From Gambelia wislizenii (taxonomy: Eukaryota; Chordata; Lepidosauria; Squamata; Crotaphytidae), in contig JAUMIR010000002.1 of the NCBI GenBank assembly GCA_030847615.1, positions 287,908,028 to 287,972,027 on the forward strand: a stretch of DNA of 64,000 nt, read 5' to 3'. The stretch's first letter is position 1. The number at the start of each line of letters is the position of its first letter. The position numbers were made by a program, and so were the translations under genes. Below the pieces are notes generated by a model. It saw only the letters and a list, made by a program, of their open reading frames with translations, was not told the origin of the DNA and ran no database searches. Below are positions 1 through 36,031 of the stretch, in pieces.

Positions 1-587
1 GGCATTTTTAAGGGTTTTCTTAGGCAAAGAATACTGAGAAGTGGTTTTGCCAGTTCCTTCCCCTGAAATATAGCCTATAGCACCTGGTATTTGTCTCCTG
101 TCCAAGTCCTGGCCAGGACTGACCCTGTTTAGCTTCCAAGATCAGTTGGGATCTGGTGCCTTTAGTGTATTTAGGTAGTAAAGGGTGCTAATATTTCATT
201 GTTTCAGTTCTTCTGAAAAATTCAGTTTTTTCCTGACCCTCCCCCTCTTCCCAGGAAAAAAAAGTCTCATGGCTTCACAGTTTCCAGAAATTTTATGTCT
301 CTAGTCATGTACAATCCAAGATGCAGAAGATAAAAAAATATACCACTGCTGAGTAAGACCATTTTAGCGAAGTATGGCTCAGCTGGAACAGGAAGCCCTC
401 TTATACTCCTTCCTGCCCAGGAGAAGCCTGGAATGACACTGTCACTCTAAAGATATTTTACTGAGAAGTTGTTGTCTGTGGTTCAGTAGTCCAGCGCATG
501 GGGCAGCTGTACACAGATCCCATAGCTCCTGATATGAGGGAGCTTGGCTACTGGGGGCAAAGAGAAATTCTGTAGGGTCTCTAGTGT

Positions 588-1145
588 ATTATTATTATTA
601 TTATTATTATTTTACTCATTTATATCCCACCTTTCTCCTGCCAGTGGGACCCTAATGGGGAGCCCTAAGAATGCAGACCTGACACCTGGGCTAACAGCCT
701 CTTTAAAACAATACAAGTTAAAAACAGTAGAAAGTGAAAAGGACATTATAAATATAATTTTTAAAAAAAATTAAACAATTTATAAGTTAAAAACATTAAA
801 CAGTAAAAATATTAAAATGCCTTTAAAAGACCCTTAAACAATTTTCAAACCACAGCTCACAACCTTACAAGCCCAGCCCTTGTTAGTTCATAAAAACTTG
901 GTGGCATAAAAATGACTTAACCTGCCGCCAGAAGGAAAGCAAGGATGGGGCTATCCTGGCCTCTCTGGGGAGAAAATTCCAAAGTCTGGGACTCCCTGAA
1001 CCCTTATTTATTATTTGTAACAAAAATGGGAAAGCATCAGGGTGGCGGTATGGGGGAGTTTGCCATTTACAATCTTCTTGAGGCCTCCTTTGGCCTGTTT
1101 CAGGCAAGAGATGTTAAGGCCTGCAATGTTGGTGTTGGTAGATGA
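588..1145. mobile_element. L2-like LINE 3' fragment with (ATT)n head
   Basis: It starts with an ATT microsatellite (about 588-611), then tatatcccacctttctcctg and, near 900-1000, a block similar to the '...gaaggaaagcaaggatggggctatcctggcctc' region. The same architecture recurs at 6796-7125 and 18716-19290. The family is named from memory as L2-like. It is decayed and has no coding potential. Confidence 0.55.
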
Positions 1146-1394
1146 ATTGGGGTGGGGGGACAATTTATTCCTGTTTTTTTTCCTGAAGCCTCCCCCGCCC
1201 CCATGAGGAAAAGTTGATCATCAAATATTTTCATTTAGAAAGATGAATAAATTGATAAAATCACAGCATTTACTGCCACAAAATCATTTCCAAAAACAAT
1301 GTAAGAGGAAGACTTTACAATAGAGTATCAGATCATTACAGTTTCTGGTCTTGGTTTCCTTTTCTTAGTTCTGGTTATGGGTGTGTTATGTCTG

Positions 1395-1660
1395 CTGTCC
1401 ACTGTAGAGAACTAGTGGAGACAAAATATTTTTCTTTGTTTTACTAATGTTGATGGTTTCTTCTGTTTTTATTGGTGTTTTTTTTTTGTTTTTGTTTTTT
1501 GCTTGCTTCTGACAAACTGGTAAAACCAGAGGTTCCTTACAGTTCAAGGACTTTGTAGCTCCATTTGTGACAACAACAACAACAAAAAGAAGGAAAAGAA
1601 AATTTAAAAAAGTAAAATCATTTTGTAATTATTTTTCAAATAACCTGTACTTTAAATATA
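1395..1660 (+). repeat. Unclassified interspersed repeat, copy 1
   Basis: It shares several blocks in the same order with 59130-59345, including tttgttttactaatgtt and gaggttcct(t/c)acagttca. This is diverged but clearly related sequence about 58 kb apart. No known family is recognised. Confidence 0.45.
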
Positions 1661-1695
1661 TCAATCATGATAATTTTGTTACTGGTCAGCAGCTC

Positions 1696-2708
1696 ATAGA
1701 ATCATAGAGTTGGAAGAGACCACAAGGGCCATCTAGTCCAACCCCCAGCCCTGCAGGAGTACACAATCAAATAATTCCTGACAGATGGCCATCCAGCCTC
1801 TGTTTAAAAACCTCCAAAGAAGGAGACTCCACCACACTCCGAGGCAGTGTATTTCATTTCTGAACAGCTCTTACTGTCAGGAAGTTCTTCTTAGTGTTTA
1901 GGTGGAATCTCTTTTCCTGTAGTTCGAACCCATTGCTCTGTGTCCTAGTCTCTGGAACAGCAGAAAACAAGCTTGCTCCAGCCTCAGTATGACATCCCTT
2001 CAAGTATTTAAATATGGCTATCATGTCCCCTCTCAACCTTCTCTTCTCCAGACTAAACATGCCCAGCTCCCTAAGCCGCTCCTCATAGGACATGGCTTCC
2101 AGACCTCCCACCATCCTGGTCTCTCTCCTCTGGATACGTTCCAGCTTCTCAATATCCTTCCTGAATTGTGGTGCCCAGAACTGGACACAGTATTCCAGGT
2201 GAGGTCTGACCAAAGCAGAATAGAGTGGCTCTATTATTTCCCTTCATCTAGACACTATACTCCTATTAATGCAGCCTAGAATCACATTGGATTTTTTAGC
2301 AGCTGCATCACACTCCTGCCTTGTGTTCAGCTTGTGGTCCACTAAGACTCCTAGATCCCTTTCGCATGTACTGCCATCAAGCCAAGTGTCCCCCATCCTA
2401 TATCTGTGCATTTCATTTTTACTGCCCAAGTGTAGTATCCTACATTTCCCCTGGTTGAAATTCATTTTGTTAGTTTTAGCCCAGCTTTCTAATCTGTTGA
2501 GGTCATTTTGGAATCTGATCCTGTCATCTGGGTTATTAGCTACCCCTCCTAATTTGGTGTCATCTGCAAACTTGATAAGCATACCTTCTATTCCCTCATC
2601 CGTAAAGATGTTGACTAGCACTGGGCCCAGGACAGAACCCTGTGGCACCCCGTTGGTCACTTCTGTCCAGGATGAAAAGTGGCTGACTAATGTTCCCACC
2701 CTCTCCTG
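1696..2708 (-). mobile_element. CR1 LINE, 5'-truncated, minus orientation
   Basis: The minus strand encodes a decayed reverse transcriptase ([54 protein letters not shown]). The 3' end at about 1696-1745 carries the CR1 tail, seen as its complement (atagaatcatagagttgg). Near 2213-2244 the frame is broken, so this is a dead copy. Most of the upstream part of the element is missing. Confidence 0.9.
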
Positions 2709-2808
2709 TAAGCAATCTCTGGTGTGAGAGGAAGAAACAAGACCCTGTTGCAATTTCCCCTTGCACCAGAGATTGCTCGTGTGAGTGGGGTTGGGACATC
2801 AGCCAGCT
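2678..2808. repeat. Inverted duplication at the CR1 5' junction
   Basis: agcaatctctggtg at 2711-2724 is the exact reverse complement of 2764-2777. Similarity continues outward on both sides to about 2678 and 2808. It looks like a second, oppositely oriented CR1 piece joined at the truncation point. Confidence 0.6.
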
Positions 2809-3023
2809 GTTTCTAGACTGATGGGGAACAGACTTCATCAATTGCAGAGGCTGCTTCCTGGTAAAGGAAGATTGAGGGACTTTCATTGTCCCTGTGTAGC
2901 CCCTAAACTAGGGGCTACGTAGGGGGATTGTGTGTTTGAAGCAGTCATGAGTGCATAACTATAGGTTAGGCATCATTCATAACTGCTATACAGGATTCCG
3001 GCCTTTATGTCAACCAAGCTATA

Positions 3024-3307
3024 GAGTAGGCCCACGTAGTATGTGAGCTCATATTATGCGGGTTCAGTCATACACAACTGAAAAAATATGTTCTCTCTAG
3101 GCATTTTCTAGCTCCTCCAGCATGATTCTATGGTATGCTTCTGCTGGAAGTTGACCTTAGAGTCATGCTGGAGTACCTAGAAATGCTTAGAGTGCACACT
3201 TCATTATTGATTTCAGGTAAGAAAAATAGGGTTCCAGATTATATGCAAAAGTCATTCTACGTGAAGGGCCCTGGAATGGATACCTTGTGTTATACACAGG
3301 CCTACTG
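3024..3307. mobile_element. Tigger-like short DNA element (decayed)
   Basis: The ends are similar when inverted (gagtaggcc... and ...ggcctactg) and are flanked by TA. An internal hairpin lies near 3098-3195. It resembles the copy at 28720-28973, with shared motifs such as cattttctag and tcctcca. Confidence 0.5.
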
Positions 3308-3487
3308 TATATAATGTATTTCATGTTCCATAAGTAACAAAGTGACTTTTATCCTGTAAAGGATGCTAATATTGCATTTCCATTCCCCTGGCCAACCTGT
3401 TTTTTCCATGGCTTCAACATTTCTGGAAATTTTACATCGCTATTTCAGGCTCAAAATGTCTTGTCTTTTTTTAAAAAATGTAAATGG

Positions 3488-3792
3488 CAATCTTATCCTT
3501 TTGTTGTTATTAATTGCTGTAAGGTCCAATTCAACTTAATGGTGATTTATGAATTAGAGACCTCCAGGTTATTCTGTCATCAGTAGCCCTGCTCAGGTCT
3601 TGCAGACTCAGAGCTGCAGCTTCCTTGACTGAATCTATCCATCTGTAATATGCTCTTCCTCTTTTCCTACTGCCTTCTACCTTACCAAACATTATTGTCT
3701 TTTCTTGTGAATCATGTCTTACTTATCATGATATGGCCAAAGTACAACAGTCTCAGTTTAGTCATTTTGGCTTCTAGGGAGAGTTCAGGCTC
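3488..3792 (-). mobile_element. Bov-B (RTE) LINE 3' fragment
   Basis: The reverse complement encodes remnants of the Bov-B ORF C-terminus (LEAKMTKLRLLYFGHIM, then KDNN, then a lysine/arginine-rich segment) with stops. It is truncated at both ends. Bov-B is abundant in squamates. Confidence 0.75.
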
Positions 3793-3880
3793 AATTTATT
3801 TACATTTCTTAATAACAGCACCTGGCATTTCAGCTGCACAACCATATTTTAATCAGTAATGAGTTAGGAAAAGTAAACTT

Positions 3881-4048
3881 ATTTTAAATTAGCTGCTGCT
3901 CCTGTAAATATATAAATAACTGTAATGTCCAGCCTATTGTGTTAGGCAAACGGAATCTCACTCTCTAAAATCTTTTAGATCCTAGCATTTTGTAGAATGG
4001 ACATTACAGTTATTTATATATTTATAGGAGCAGCACCTAATTTAAAAT
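3881..4048. repeat. Long inverted repeat (fold-back)
   Basis: Arms 3881-3931 and 3998-4048 are reverse complements with two mismatches in 51 bases. They are separated by a 66-base loop. Weaker complementarity extends past the outer ends. It may be a small fold-back DNA element. Confidence 0.8.
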
Positions 4049-4059
4049 ACGTAAGTTTA

Positions 4060-5560
4060 ATTGCTGCACTTTGAATGTGTCAACAAAAGAAATAAAAAGC
4101 TGGCTTTAAAATACTGGGGTTATGGGAGTGCTTCTCTTGCTTTTCAGATGCTGCCACTTTGGTATAGCACTGTTTGCGGGGGGTATACATGCCAGAGATT
4201 TAAACCTTTGTTTATTTTGTTCTTATCAGCAAGATGAAAAAAAATCAATCAAAAGATTTCCCACTGGGCAAGATTAAAAGGGGTTTGGGGCCTTTTTTAA
4301 AATGATTTTTTTGCATTTCAAGACTCATCTGTGAAAACTTTTCAAAAGTTGAATGTGCAACCCCTCCCCCACTCCCTTATTTTTTGGTGTAAAATTGCAC
4401 AAGTAACAACAAAGACTCTTTTGCACAAAACCCCATGCAGACAAAAAAAAGGGGGAAATCATCTTCTTAGGACTAGAAAATCTTGTGGCAGTTGACCATT
4501 TTTTTCTGTTTTAACATCCTCTTTCATCAAGGACAAGAAAATATTTAAGATTCTTTACAGTACCTGATGCCTATGACATGCCATCCCTCTGTCTTTGTAC
4601 CTGGTGAATTTATTACAGGATGCACTATGGAGCATCTGTGGACTTTTGCCCAACTGACTCTAATAAAAAAGACTCACGTAGGACTTCCTGCTGCTTGAGG
4701 AAGTAGGAATGATAAAATACCATATGTTTCAGGGATTTAATTTTGATCACAATGATTTTGACCAGCAGAGGGCATTTGTTAGCCCACTGGAATGATTCTC
4801 TCCATTTAGTAACACTGAATCATGTGGTTTATTTCACTCCATTTCTCTAGAACAGTAGTAAAACAGCAAGTTTTGTCATAAGGAGAATATCCTGCCCTGG
4901 ATTCCCCCCCCCCTGCAATGTGTCCCAAAAATAAAATGGAAGATGATTCACTTAGTTGTGTTTATTGTTGTTCATGCACCACAACAAATGATTGAAAGGA
5001 TTAGAAACCGATCAGCCCATACTACCTATATTAGAATGAATGGCTAACATTTGAGGAGTATTGACATTTATTTGTGAATGTCTGACAGCATATCCACACA
5101 CTCATTTTTGCTTGCTAGGGGACCTGATGAATGCTGGCAGTTTTATGTCCTGTCAAAAAAATGTATAACATAACGAAAGGGAGGTTTTAGGAAGCTATTA
5201 GGAGTGGTCTGGGAGCCTGGGGGCGGGAATGGTGTTCAGTGAGCACTGCTACAGTGCTGACTGTTGATTCTGGGAAACTCCCTCTGTTATGTCAAGTATC
5301 AGCCAGCCTCCAGCTCTCCCCAGAAGCAGATTGCTGGCTTGGTGACAGCACTTCAAACTTCCTGTTCAGCACTCCGCGTTGATGAACAGAGTCAGCATCT
5401 TTCTAGAAGGGCTTGCAAGCAGAGGCTTGCCTTAGTAAACGTCCAAGGAGGATGTCGTGTGTCTGCCTCTGGTAGCAGCAGGACATTCAATTAAACTTCC
5501 CAGCAGAGATTGTTAAGGCTGGGTGAAGAGGAACAATAGCCCAGTGGTAGAGAATCATAG
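4060..5560. other. Unassigned sequence upstream of CORO2A
   Basis: No coding exon or known repeat is recognised. The segment at about 5180-5510 is more GC-rich than its surroundings, seems free of repeats and ends in a short open frame. It could hold a noncoding exon, but no distinctive donor or promoter element supports that. Confidence 0.3.
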
Positions 5561-5568
5561 AATCCTAG

Positions 5569-6170
5569 GGCCCATCTACACGAGGGGAAAAAAATCTAAA
5601 ATATCTCCTAGTATTGGCATCTTGCAGCAGCAGTGACATGTCTAAATGGTTTTTCTGGCCTTGGAAGCCCCCATAGCCTCACATTCCTGATGGCAGCCAC
5701 GAGTGATTTACTCGTGTTAGTTCTTCACTGTTGCTGTTTTTTTTTTTTTAAAGTCATCCCAAGTTGTGCTGGTGTGATAGAGCGATTCTCCAAATTTATA
5801 AGAAAGCAAAACAGAAAATATTGATCCTTTTTATCACCTTAGTGAGTGTTTGCTAAGGCAAAGATCCAACATGGCAGCAGCAGGCACTTGCCCTCCTAGC
5901 AAGCCCTGCCCCCGCTCTTGGCTGGTCAATCAGCTTTGTGCTTCCCTTCAAGTTTTTTATTGTTCTATAGTCCAAACGAGAAAAAATATGGACCCGCCTT
6001 GCATTTTGTGAAAAAGTACGGGGAAATCTGCAACAGCTTTTACTGTGTTATTTTTGCCATTTTGGCCCCTCTTCCTTCCAAATAGTATGGATTGGCGCTG
6101 GATCCTGTTTAGACAGGTAGGATTCCCAGCAAATTCCATGAGGGGTATTTTCACCATTTATACTGTCCCC
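5569..6170 (+). mobile_element. hAT-like nonautonomous DNA element, copy 1
   Basis: It starts gggcccatctacacgagggg and ends near tttcaccatttatactgtcccc. Internal blocks such as ggcaaagatccaacatgg are shared with 23295-24125 and, reversed, with 26450-26965. The terminal similarity suggests short inverted repeats of the ggg..tgtctacatg type. It has no transposase. Confidence 0.55.
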
Positions 6171-6171
6171 T

Positions 6172-6532
6172 AGAGTTGGAAGAGACCACAAGGGCCATCC
6201 AATCCAACCCCCTGCCCTGCAGGAACACACAATCAAAGCACCCCCAACTGATGGCCATCCAGTCTGTTTAAAACCCCCCAGAGAAGGAGATTCCACCACA
6301 CTTTATTTATTTATTTATTTATACCCTGCTCTTCAGCCACAAGGCTATCAGAGCAGCTTACAAATTGTTTTAAGCAATAGCAATTTACACATCTACATTG
6401 CATTAAGCAGTTTCCAATGTGTGTTAACTTTGAGGTAGTGCATTCCACTGTCAAACAGCTCTTAGCGTCAGGACGTTCTTCCTCACGTTTAGGTGGAATC
6501 TCTTCTCCTGCAGTTTGAGACCATTGCTCCCT
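6172..6532 (-). mobile_element. CR1 fragment split by a nested insertion
   Basis: Two collinear CR1 3' segments (6172-6300 and 6433-6532) match the same region of the copy at 1696-1960. They are separated by a foreign block at 6301-6432. Confidence 0.8.
6301..6432. mobile_element. L2-like insertion inside CR1
   Basis: (ttta)n then taccctgctcttcagcc and agcagcttacaaattg, the head found at other L2-like copies here. It interrupts the CR1 copy, so it is younger than that copy. Confidence 0.55.
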
Positions 6533-6795
6533 GGCTGGCATTTCTATGCAGGGCTGAGAAAGATCCCGTGTGAAAGACTGGACAGTTGCTGCCAGTTTGT
6601 GTAAATCAGGAGTTGGCAAGAACAACTTCTTCTTCTTCTTCTTCTCCTCATCCTCCTCCTTCTTACTACTACTACTACAATACCTTGAGGAGGTGTAAAG
6701 TGTCAATGTGGTGATCTTCAGATTACAGATGAGGGGACTAAGGACTGAACTAAGTCCTTTTTTAGGAACAATGTCTGGTGCTGAATTTATTCTCT

Positions 6796-7125
6796 ATTAA
6801 TTTAATTTTTATTTCACCTTTCTCCTTGTTATGGGACCCAAGGCAGTTTACAAAAATACTAAAACAATAAAAAGCTAAAAACCTGATAATAAAAAAGCTA
6901 AAACACAACTAAACAAGTTATCATATTAAACATGACAATAAAGCTAAAGGTACAGCACACAAACATATAAAAATGAATCCCTGCAACCAATTAATCATTA
7001 AATGCCTGTTTGAATAAAAAGGTTTTATTTGCTGGTAAAAGGAGAGCAAGAGAGGGGACCAACCTAGCCTCCTGTGGAAGGGAGTTCCACGGGCTGGGAG
7101 TACCCACTGAAAAGGCTCTCATGCA
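6796..7125. mobile_element. L2-like LINE 3' fragment
   Basis: A tttatttcacctttctcctt head, A-rich middle and a tail containing ggaagggagttccacggg. It is the same order of blocks as 588-1145. Confidence 0.6.
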
Positions 7126-7257
7126 TGACTTAAAAAAAAGAGTCATGCGTGAGTTAACCAGAAAGATTGCTTCCTTCTTTTTGTCATAATAACATCTCTA
7201 AAATCCACTACAAACATCCTCTTTGTGACATCATGTATTGGCAAATATACAAAGAAG

Positions 7258-7608
7258 CCAAAGGCTTTCATGGCCAGCATCCATAGATTTTCCAGGCTGT
7301 GAGGTCGTATTCTGGAATAGTTTCTTTCTGGCGTTTCGCCTGCATCTGTGGCTGGCATCTTCAGAGAATGGTTGGGTAGGAGTGTGTCTGGGGTTTATAT
7401 ATTGTGAACCCCTGTAGGGGAGTATATGTAAATTGGTGTAATTGAATTACATATACTCCCCTACAGGGGTTCACAACATATAAACCCCAGACACACTCCT
7501 ACCCAACCATTCTCTGAAGATGCCAGCCACAGATGCAGGCAAAACATCAGAAGTAAACTCTTCCAGAACACAGCGTCACAACGTGGAAAAAACCCAAGGA
7601 AAATCTAT
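7258..7608. mobile_element. Penelope-like terminal repeats in head-to-head inversion
   Basis: Arms from about 7275 to 7431 and 7447 to 7608 are inverted copies around a short spacer, making a palindrome of over 300 bases. Each arm has the gatgccagccacagatgcag block. The same repeat occurs at 29471-29692 and in part at 63120-63210. The Penelope-like assignment is from memory. Confidence 0.6.
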
Positions 7609-7619
7609 ACAAAGAAACA

Positions 7620-10600
7620 TTTCTGATCCCCTCCACCCCCATTATGAAATTGCAGATTTGTCAAAGCCCAACTATGAACACCAGCGTTGTAACTGCTAAT
7701 TTCAAGGTTGTCATCAATTGCTAAACCCAAGGTTGTTAAAAAGTATTAGGTGCAGTGTCATTGATTGAGATGGTTTGGAGGGGAGTGGTTTTCAACCCCT
7801 CCCCCCCCAAAACCCCCCAAACCAGGTGATAGTGGAAGGGCTGGTAAGTTTATAGCTGATGAGAAATTTTAACCAGGGACTTCCTGGGATATTGCTTATA
7901 CTTTTGGTCACCACCTGAGGAACCCTATTGTAAACATAGTTTGTGACTATTTTGCCACACACACAATGTTTTATTAAGATTCTTAGAACTGCTGAAACAT
8001 GACAATATCAGTGGCACTGTATCTTTGGGTCCTACTCTGCCTTTGGGACTGGGGTGTGGCCTTAATTGCGCAAAGCATCATGTGTGGGGGGTTGTCTCTC
8101 TGTTGAAGAGCGACAGGTGAAGGTGGGCACTTCATAGGTCCCGAGACACAACCTGCTCTTCCATTCTGTCTTCTTCCAGGAAGTTCCAGATCATTCTGCA
8201 GAGGAGATTCCTCCACTGGAGACATGGGCAAAAACACAGGAGTCTTTATTGTGGGCCATCTCACATAGCTGATGGGCCAAATTTGGCTTCATAAAGTGTG
8301 CAGGCCTGGTCTGCATTGTCTTACTCAGTCCGGCACAAATTGCTGTATGTCATTTTGAGAATAGGTTCTACTGGAAGATCTTACAACTGAATTTGGTTTT
8401 GCTGATGCTGTTTTAAACAAGTCTTTTCAGCTCAGAGGAATCCATTATTCTGATTGAATATTTCCTCATACCTTCATGTTTGTATGAGATGAAGTCTTCA
8501 AGGACTGACATGGTTCATTTGCACCCTCTTGCAATGAGTAGTTTATCCAAAGTCTGGAGTTACACACATAGCATAATTATCTGTAACAAGTTACACTTTG
8601 GGGGTTAACGTAAAGGGACTGTATTTCAAAAGAAACACAATATGTGCAAATAGTTTTAAACGGTCATGTTGGGGAGTATGACTGCATGAGCAACATTTTA
8701 AAAGTTACTTTTAAGAGGCACTATACAGGCATTTTGAGCAGAATTCTTCAAATGTCCTGTCTCTTTCTTACTGATTCTAATGAGTTTTAAAAAGTTAACT
8801 AAAAGCAAGAATAATACATGTTATTGTTAAAGGAACACTGAAAGGACAATAATTAACTTCTCAAACACTATACAGTATTGAGTAATAAGAAAAATTACTT
8901 TTTCAAAGTAACTTCTGAAGCTTTGAGTTTATCTTAATCCACTTGCTCCTTTTATCTTGGACAGTTTTAGAAAAGGTGGAAGAAAGGGGGAAGTATGGAG
9001 ACATAACTACACTATGCATGGGGAACTGGCAAAGCCAATGTGTGCCTGTCTTGAGAAATTCATGCTGGTAGAAATGGTTGGCATTCTGCTTGAGCTTTGG
9101 TTGGTGCCCTCAAGCAGGTTAATCAAATAGCAGGGCAGACTAGTGATACCCTGAGGTCACAGGTAAACATGCAAAGACAGTAAACAGAGCTGATTCACCT
9201 GACTGGCAGGGAGGCAGCTATGGCCACGCCTAAGCAGGCAAGGTTTCAGGTTCCAATTTCATTGTTTTCTTTGCTCCACACACACTGGACGGCCAGCACA
9301 GGCTGAAGGTAGATGTGTATAAGTCAGTGTGGGGTGCTGAGCTATTCTGTGCCTGGATCTTCTTTATTTTTTGAAAAATTCTTCAGTGCTTTGCTTTTTA
9401 TGAGAGTAGTAGAATATAGCCAACGGGATCTTCCAGAAGCACTTAAGTATTGTGAACAGGTTGCAAATAAATGAAAGGTAAGTGGTTTTGATAGGTACTG
9501 TTTCTGTAGTATACATGGATATAGCACTATTAGTGTTAGACAGGCCTGCATAGTTTGTGGCCTACCAAGCTAGCCCACCTGCTGGGCGTGGAACCCATTC
9601 TGGGATCAGATATGCTATTGTACTAGGCTTCAAGAGCAGAGGAGATTGTCAGGCAACTGGCGAGTCATCATACAAAGCTGTTGGGTAGGGTGGCCGACCG
9701 GCTGAGGAGTGAGGGTATAAAGCCACAGTCTTTCCTGGTATGCTGTCATGCTGTTATGCTTTTAGCAGCAGCTCAGTCTATAAACATTTGTAGAAAATAA
9801 TGTTTTTGCATGCCAGGAAGAACATTACCTGATATCTGCACATTGATGTACCTCCCTGGTACCCCAGTTGGTCACTCCATCCCCATCAGCTCTATATTGT
9901 GACTTGCCAAAGTTTGGCAGTCTCCAGCAGCAAAAATTTATTACACTGCTAGTGGGCTGAGTTTGGGTTAATGGATCAAAGGTGTGCATTGTTGAATTAA
10001 ATATAAACCAGCAACACAGCTCTTCACCCCCAGGAACCTTAGATTTATATTTTAACACAGAGCTTAGAAAAAGAACATTTGGCCTACAAGGATCCTCCAG
10101 GCAATTTGGTCACTGGCCATGCTGGCTGGTTGGTGGATTCTTGCTAGTTGTCATCCAAAACATAACTTCTCCAGGCTCTATTTAACAATGTGGGAAACAG
10201 CAAAGTGAGAGGTATGAATGAAAATGGGATGTGAAGTCTTATTGTAATTTTCTTGTAATTTGGACAAGAAATATATATACTGATCTCCAGTATCAGTTGC
10301 CCATGCAAAATAAATAACCAGCAGAGAATTGATTTTACTGAGTGGAAATGAGTTGGAATCATTGATGAAAGACTTAGCTGTAAATCAAGAATTCAGAATC
10401 ATTTTTACATAGTTTAACATGGTTGGATTCCAGTGATCAAACAAGCAAAATGGGTACAAAATATATAGAGAATAAGGTAAATAGATCTTCATTGGACTTC
10501 CCTCCATTTTATGGTTGATAGTTTAAGAAAACTGTACATTTATTTGATTTATGTCCCATTGTTCTCCCTGTATGGTATCCAAATATATCATACAGTATTT

Positions 10601-10844
10601 TGTCTCTCTGGGTATGCTCTGTTCATACAAAAGATAGTAGTTGGGTCCATTTGACCCTTAGGGGAAAAGGAATGTGTGGGAAGGCTGAGTAGCAAAACCT
10701 GCAAACATCACCACCTTATCTTGCTGTGTTTTGCTTCTTTGAGAGATTTTCTCTTAGCCTGTCTTGCTTACATGGAGGCCAGTGCACCGTAGTTGTCCCT
10801 CCCCCCATAACTTCCAAGATCCAAGGTACAGCTATATACCTGAA
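7620..10844. other. CORO2A upstream region or first intron, unassigned
   Basis: AT-rich noncoding sequence. No exon, RNA gene or confident repeat was recognised. The short open frames here lack coding character. Confidence 0.4.
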
Positions 10845-10893
10845 GAACTTGGCCCTTGTGGTCTCTTCCAACTCTAGGATTCTATGATTCTAG
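10845..10893 (+). mobile_element. CR1 3' tail remnant
   Basis: cttgtggtctcttccaactc followed by ggattctatgattcta, the typical CR1 3' terminus. Confidence 0.75.
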
Positions 10894-12487
10894 CCATGTT
10901 CCTGTCCTTGGGGAATGAGCCCTGTTTGTGTACTTTTGTACTCATGTGGGCTTCTTTCAGACTGATGCCAAACATGTGTTAGTGTGCACTGCAGTCAGTA
11001 TTTAGGGGTGGTGTTAGCCCACATGCTCTTATTGCCTCCTACAATACAATACTACAAGTGCCCAGGGGTACCACAGTGCCTAGGAGGCCAGAGTAGGAAA
11101 TACAGATAATTCTGCATACAGAATTCAATAGGGGGAAATTACACATTAACATCTTTCCTCAAGTGTTTCATTTCTCCCACTTGTTTTCTTTTTACCATCT
11201 TTTTTTTTTATAGTTTTGCAAATATGTCCATTTTAAAATGGTGAATGAATGAGCTTGTGCACAGAACGGTCATTGTATATTTATACGTAACCAGCCACTC
11301 TGCAGCCTGTAGTCTTGTGTGTAGTCATCCATAAGTAAGTCCCCTTGAAATTTTTAGGAGGTGCGTTTGGTAAGCAAGTAGGATGAAGGATCTGGTGTCC
11401 CATACTGGAAAAGAAAAGGGGAGAGCCTATATAGAGAACATAATGTGCTGTGAGTTAGCAAAACACCCTCTTGTTCACAGACTTTAGTCTACACAGATAT
11501 AAAAAATATATCCTCAGAGATTTAAAGGAAACATGTCTACTATGCTTTTCAAAGGAAAGATAACCATCTTACTCTTTGGTGCCAGGAAATCTGATTGTTA
11601 AATTCCTTTGTACTTTCTAAAGAAATCACACAGTATATTCACACTTGTAATGCAGAAGAAGGGATTAAGAAAGATGTTGGAATTCAGCTTCAAGTTCTCT
11701 TGGCAAAGCACTTGACCTCTTCAAGTCGCAATACGCTTTTGATTAAAAAAAAAAAAAGCTTATCCAGCTGAGACATCATGGTATGTATTCTCATCCTGCC
11801 ACCTTGTCCTCAGAAGGACTTGACAGCTATCTTAACATTCTTTCATAACTTCCTGGTTTGAATACTAAATTGCGGTGTGTGTATGGCTGGCCTTGAGGAC
11901 TGCCTTGTGGGACTTTGCCAGCTGACAGTAGCCTGACATTTGGCTGGATTTGGCGGCACTTAGAACACCATTGGACTTTAATTCTAAGATTTCTTCGGGG
12001 TGCCAGTTTCTCGCACAGTGAGAGGTCTGGCATTGACCTTTCAATTCTTATATAGCCTTGGTCCAGGGTTTTATAACTAACACCTTCCCCATGAAGTTTT
12101 ACACACCCCAGAGACATCAGTTAGTCCAATCTGAGTGGCACATCTTCCTGATTCCAAATCTGGATACTAGCCAGCACTGCCACCAAGTAAAATCCCTCCA
12201 CTGATGTAAGTATGTATCAAATTGCAGTTGGCCAAAATGCCTGCTTCACAAGCCAGCTCAGGACAGACTGTTAAAGGACAAATGGGTGCAGCAATCAGAG
12301 AAGATCCTCCAGTCTTACATCATAATGTGTGTGTGTGTGTGCACTTATGTGGGTGTTGGGGGCACTCAGGCAGCAATCACTGATGTAAGAGTAAGGTGTT
12401 ACACTTAGATAAAGTGTTGCCCCTATTGTCTCCTGTTGAAATGAAAGTCTGGTGGCTTCATGCCTGTCTTTTCTATCTACCTTGCAG
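10894..12487. other. Unassigned sequence before CORO2A coding exon 1
   Basis: It includes a short (GT)n at about 12327-12341 and ends in the pyrimidine tract and acceptor of exon 1. No upstream exon could be identified. Confidence 0.4.

Positions 12488-36031
<23,544 letters not shown>

Noticed and set aside
5264..5494. Short open frame as an upstream CORO2A coding exon
   Set aside because: It has no similarity to coronins, no convincing donor, and the conserved start is at 12488.
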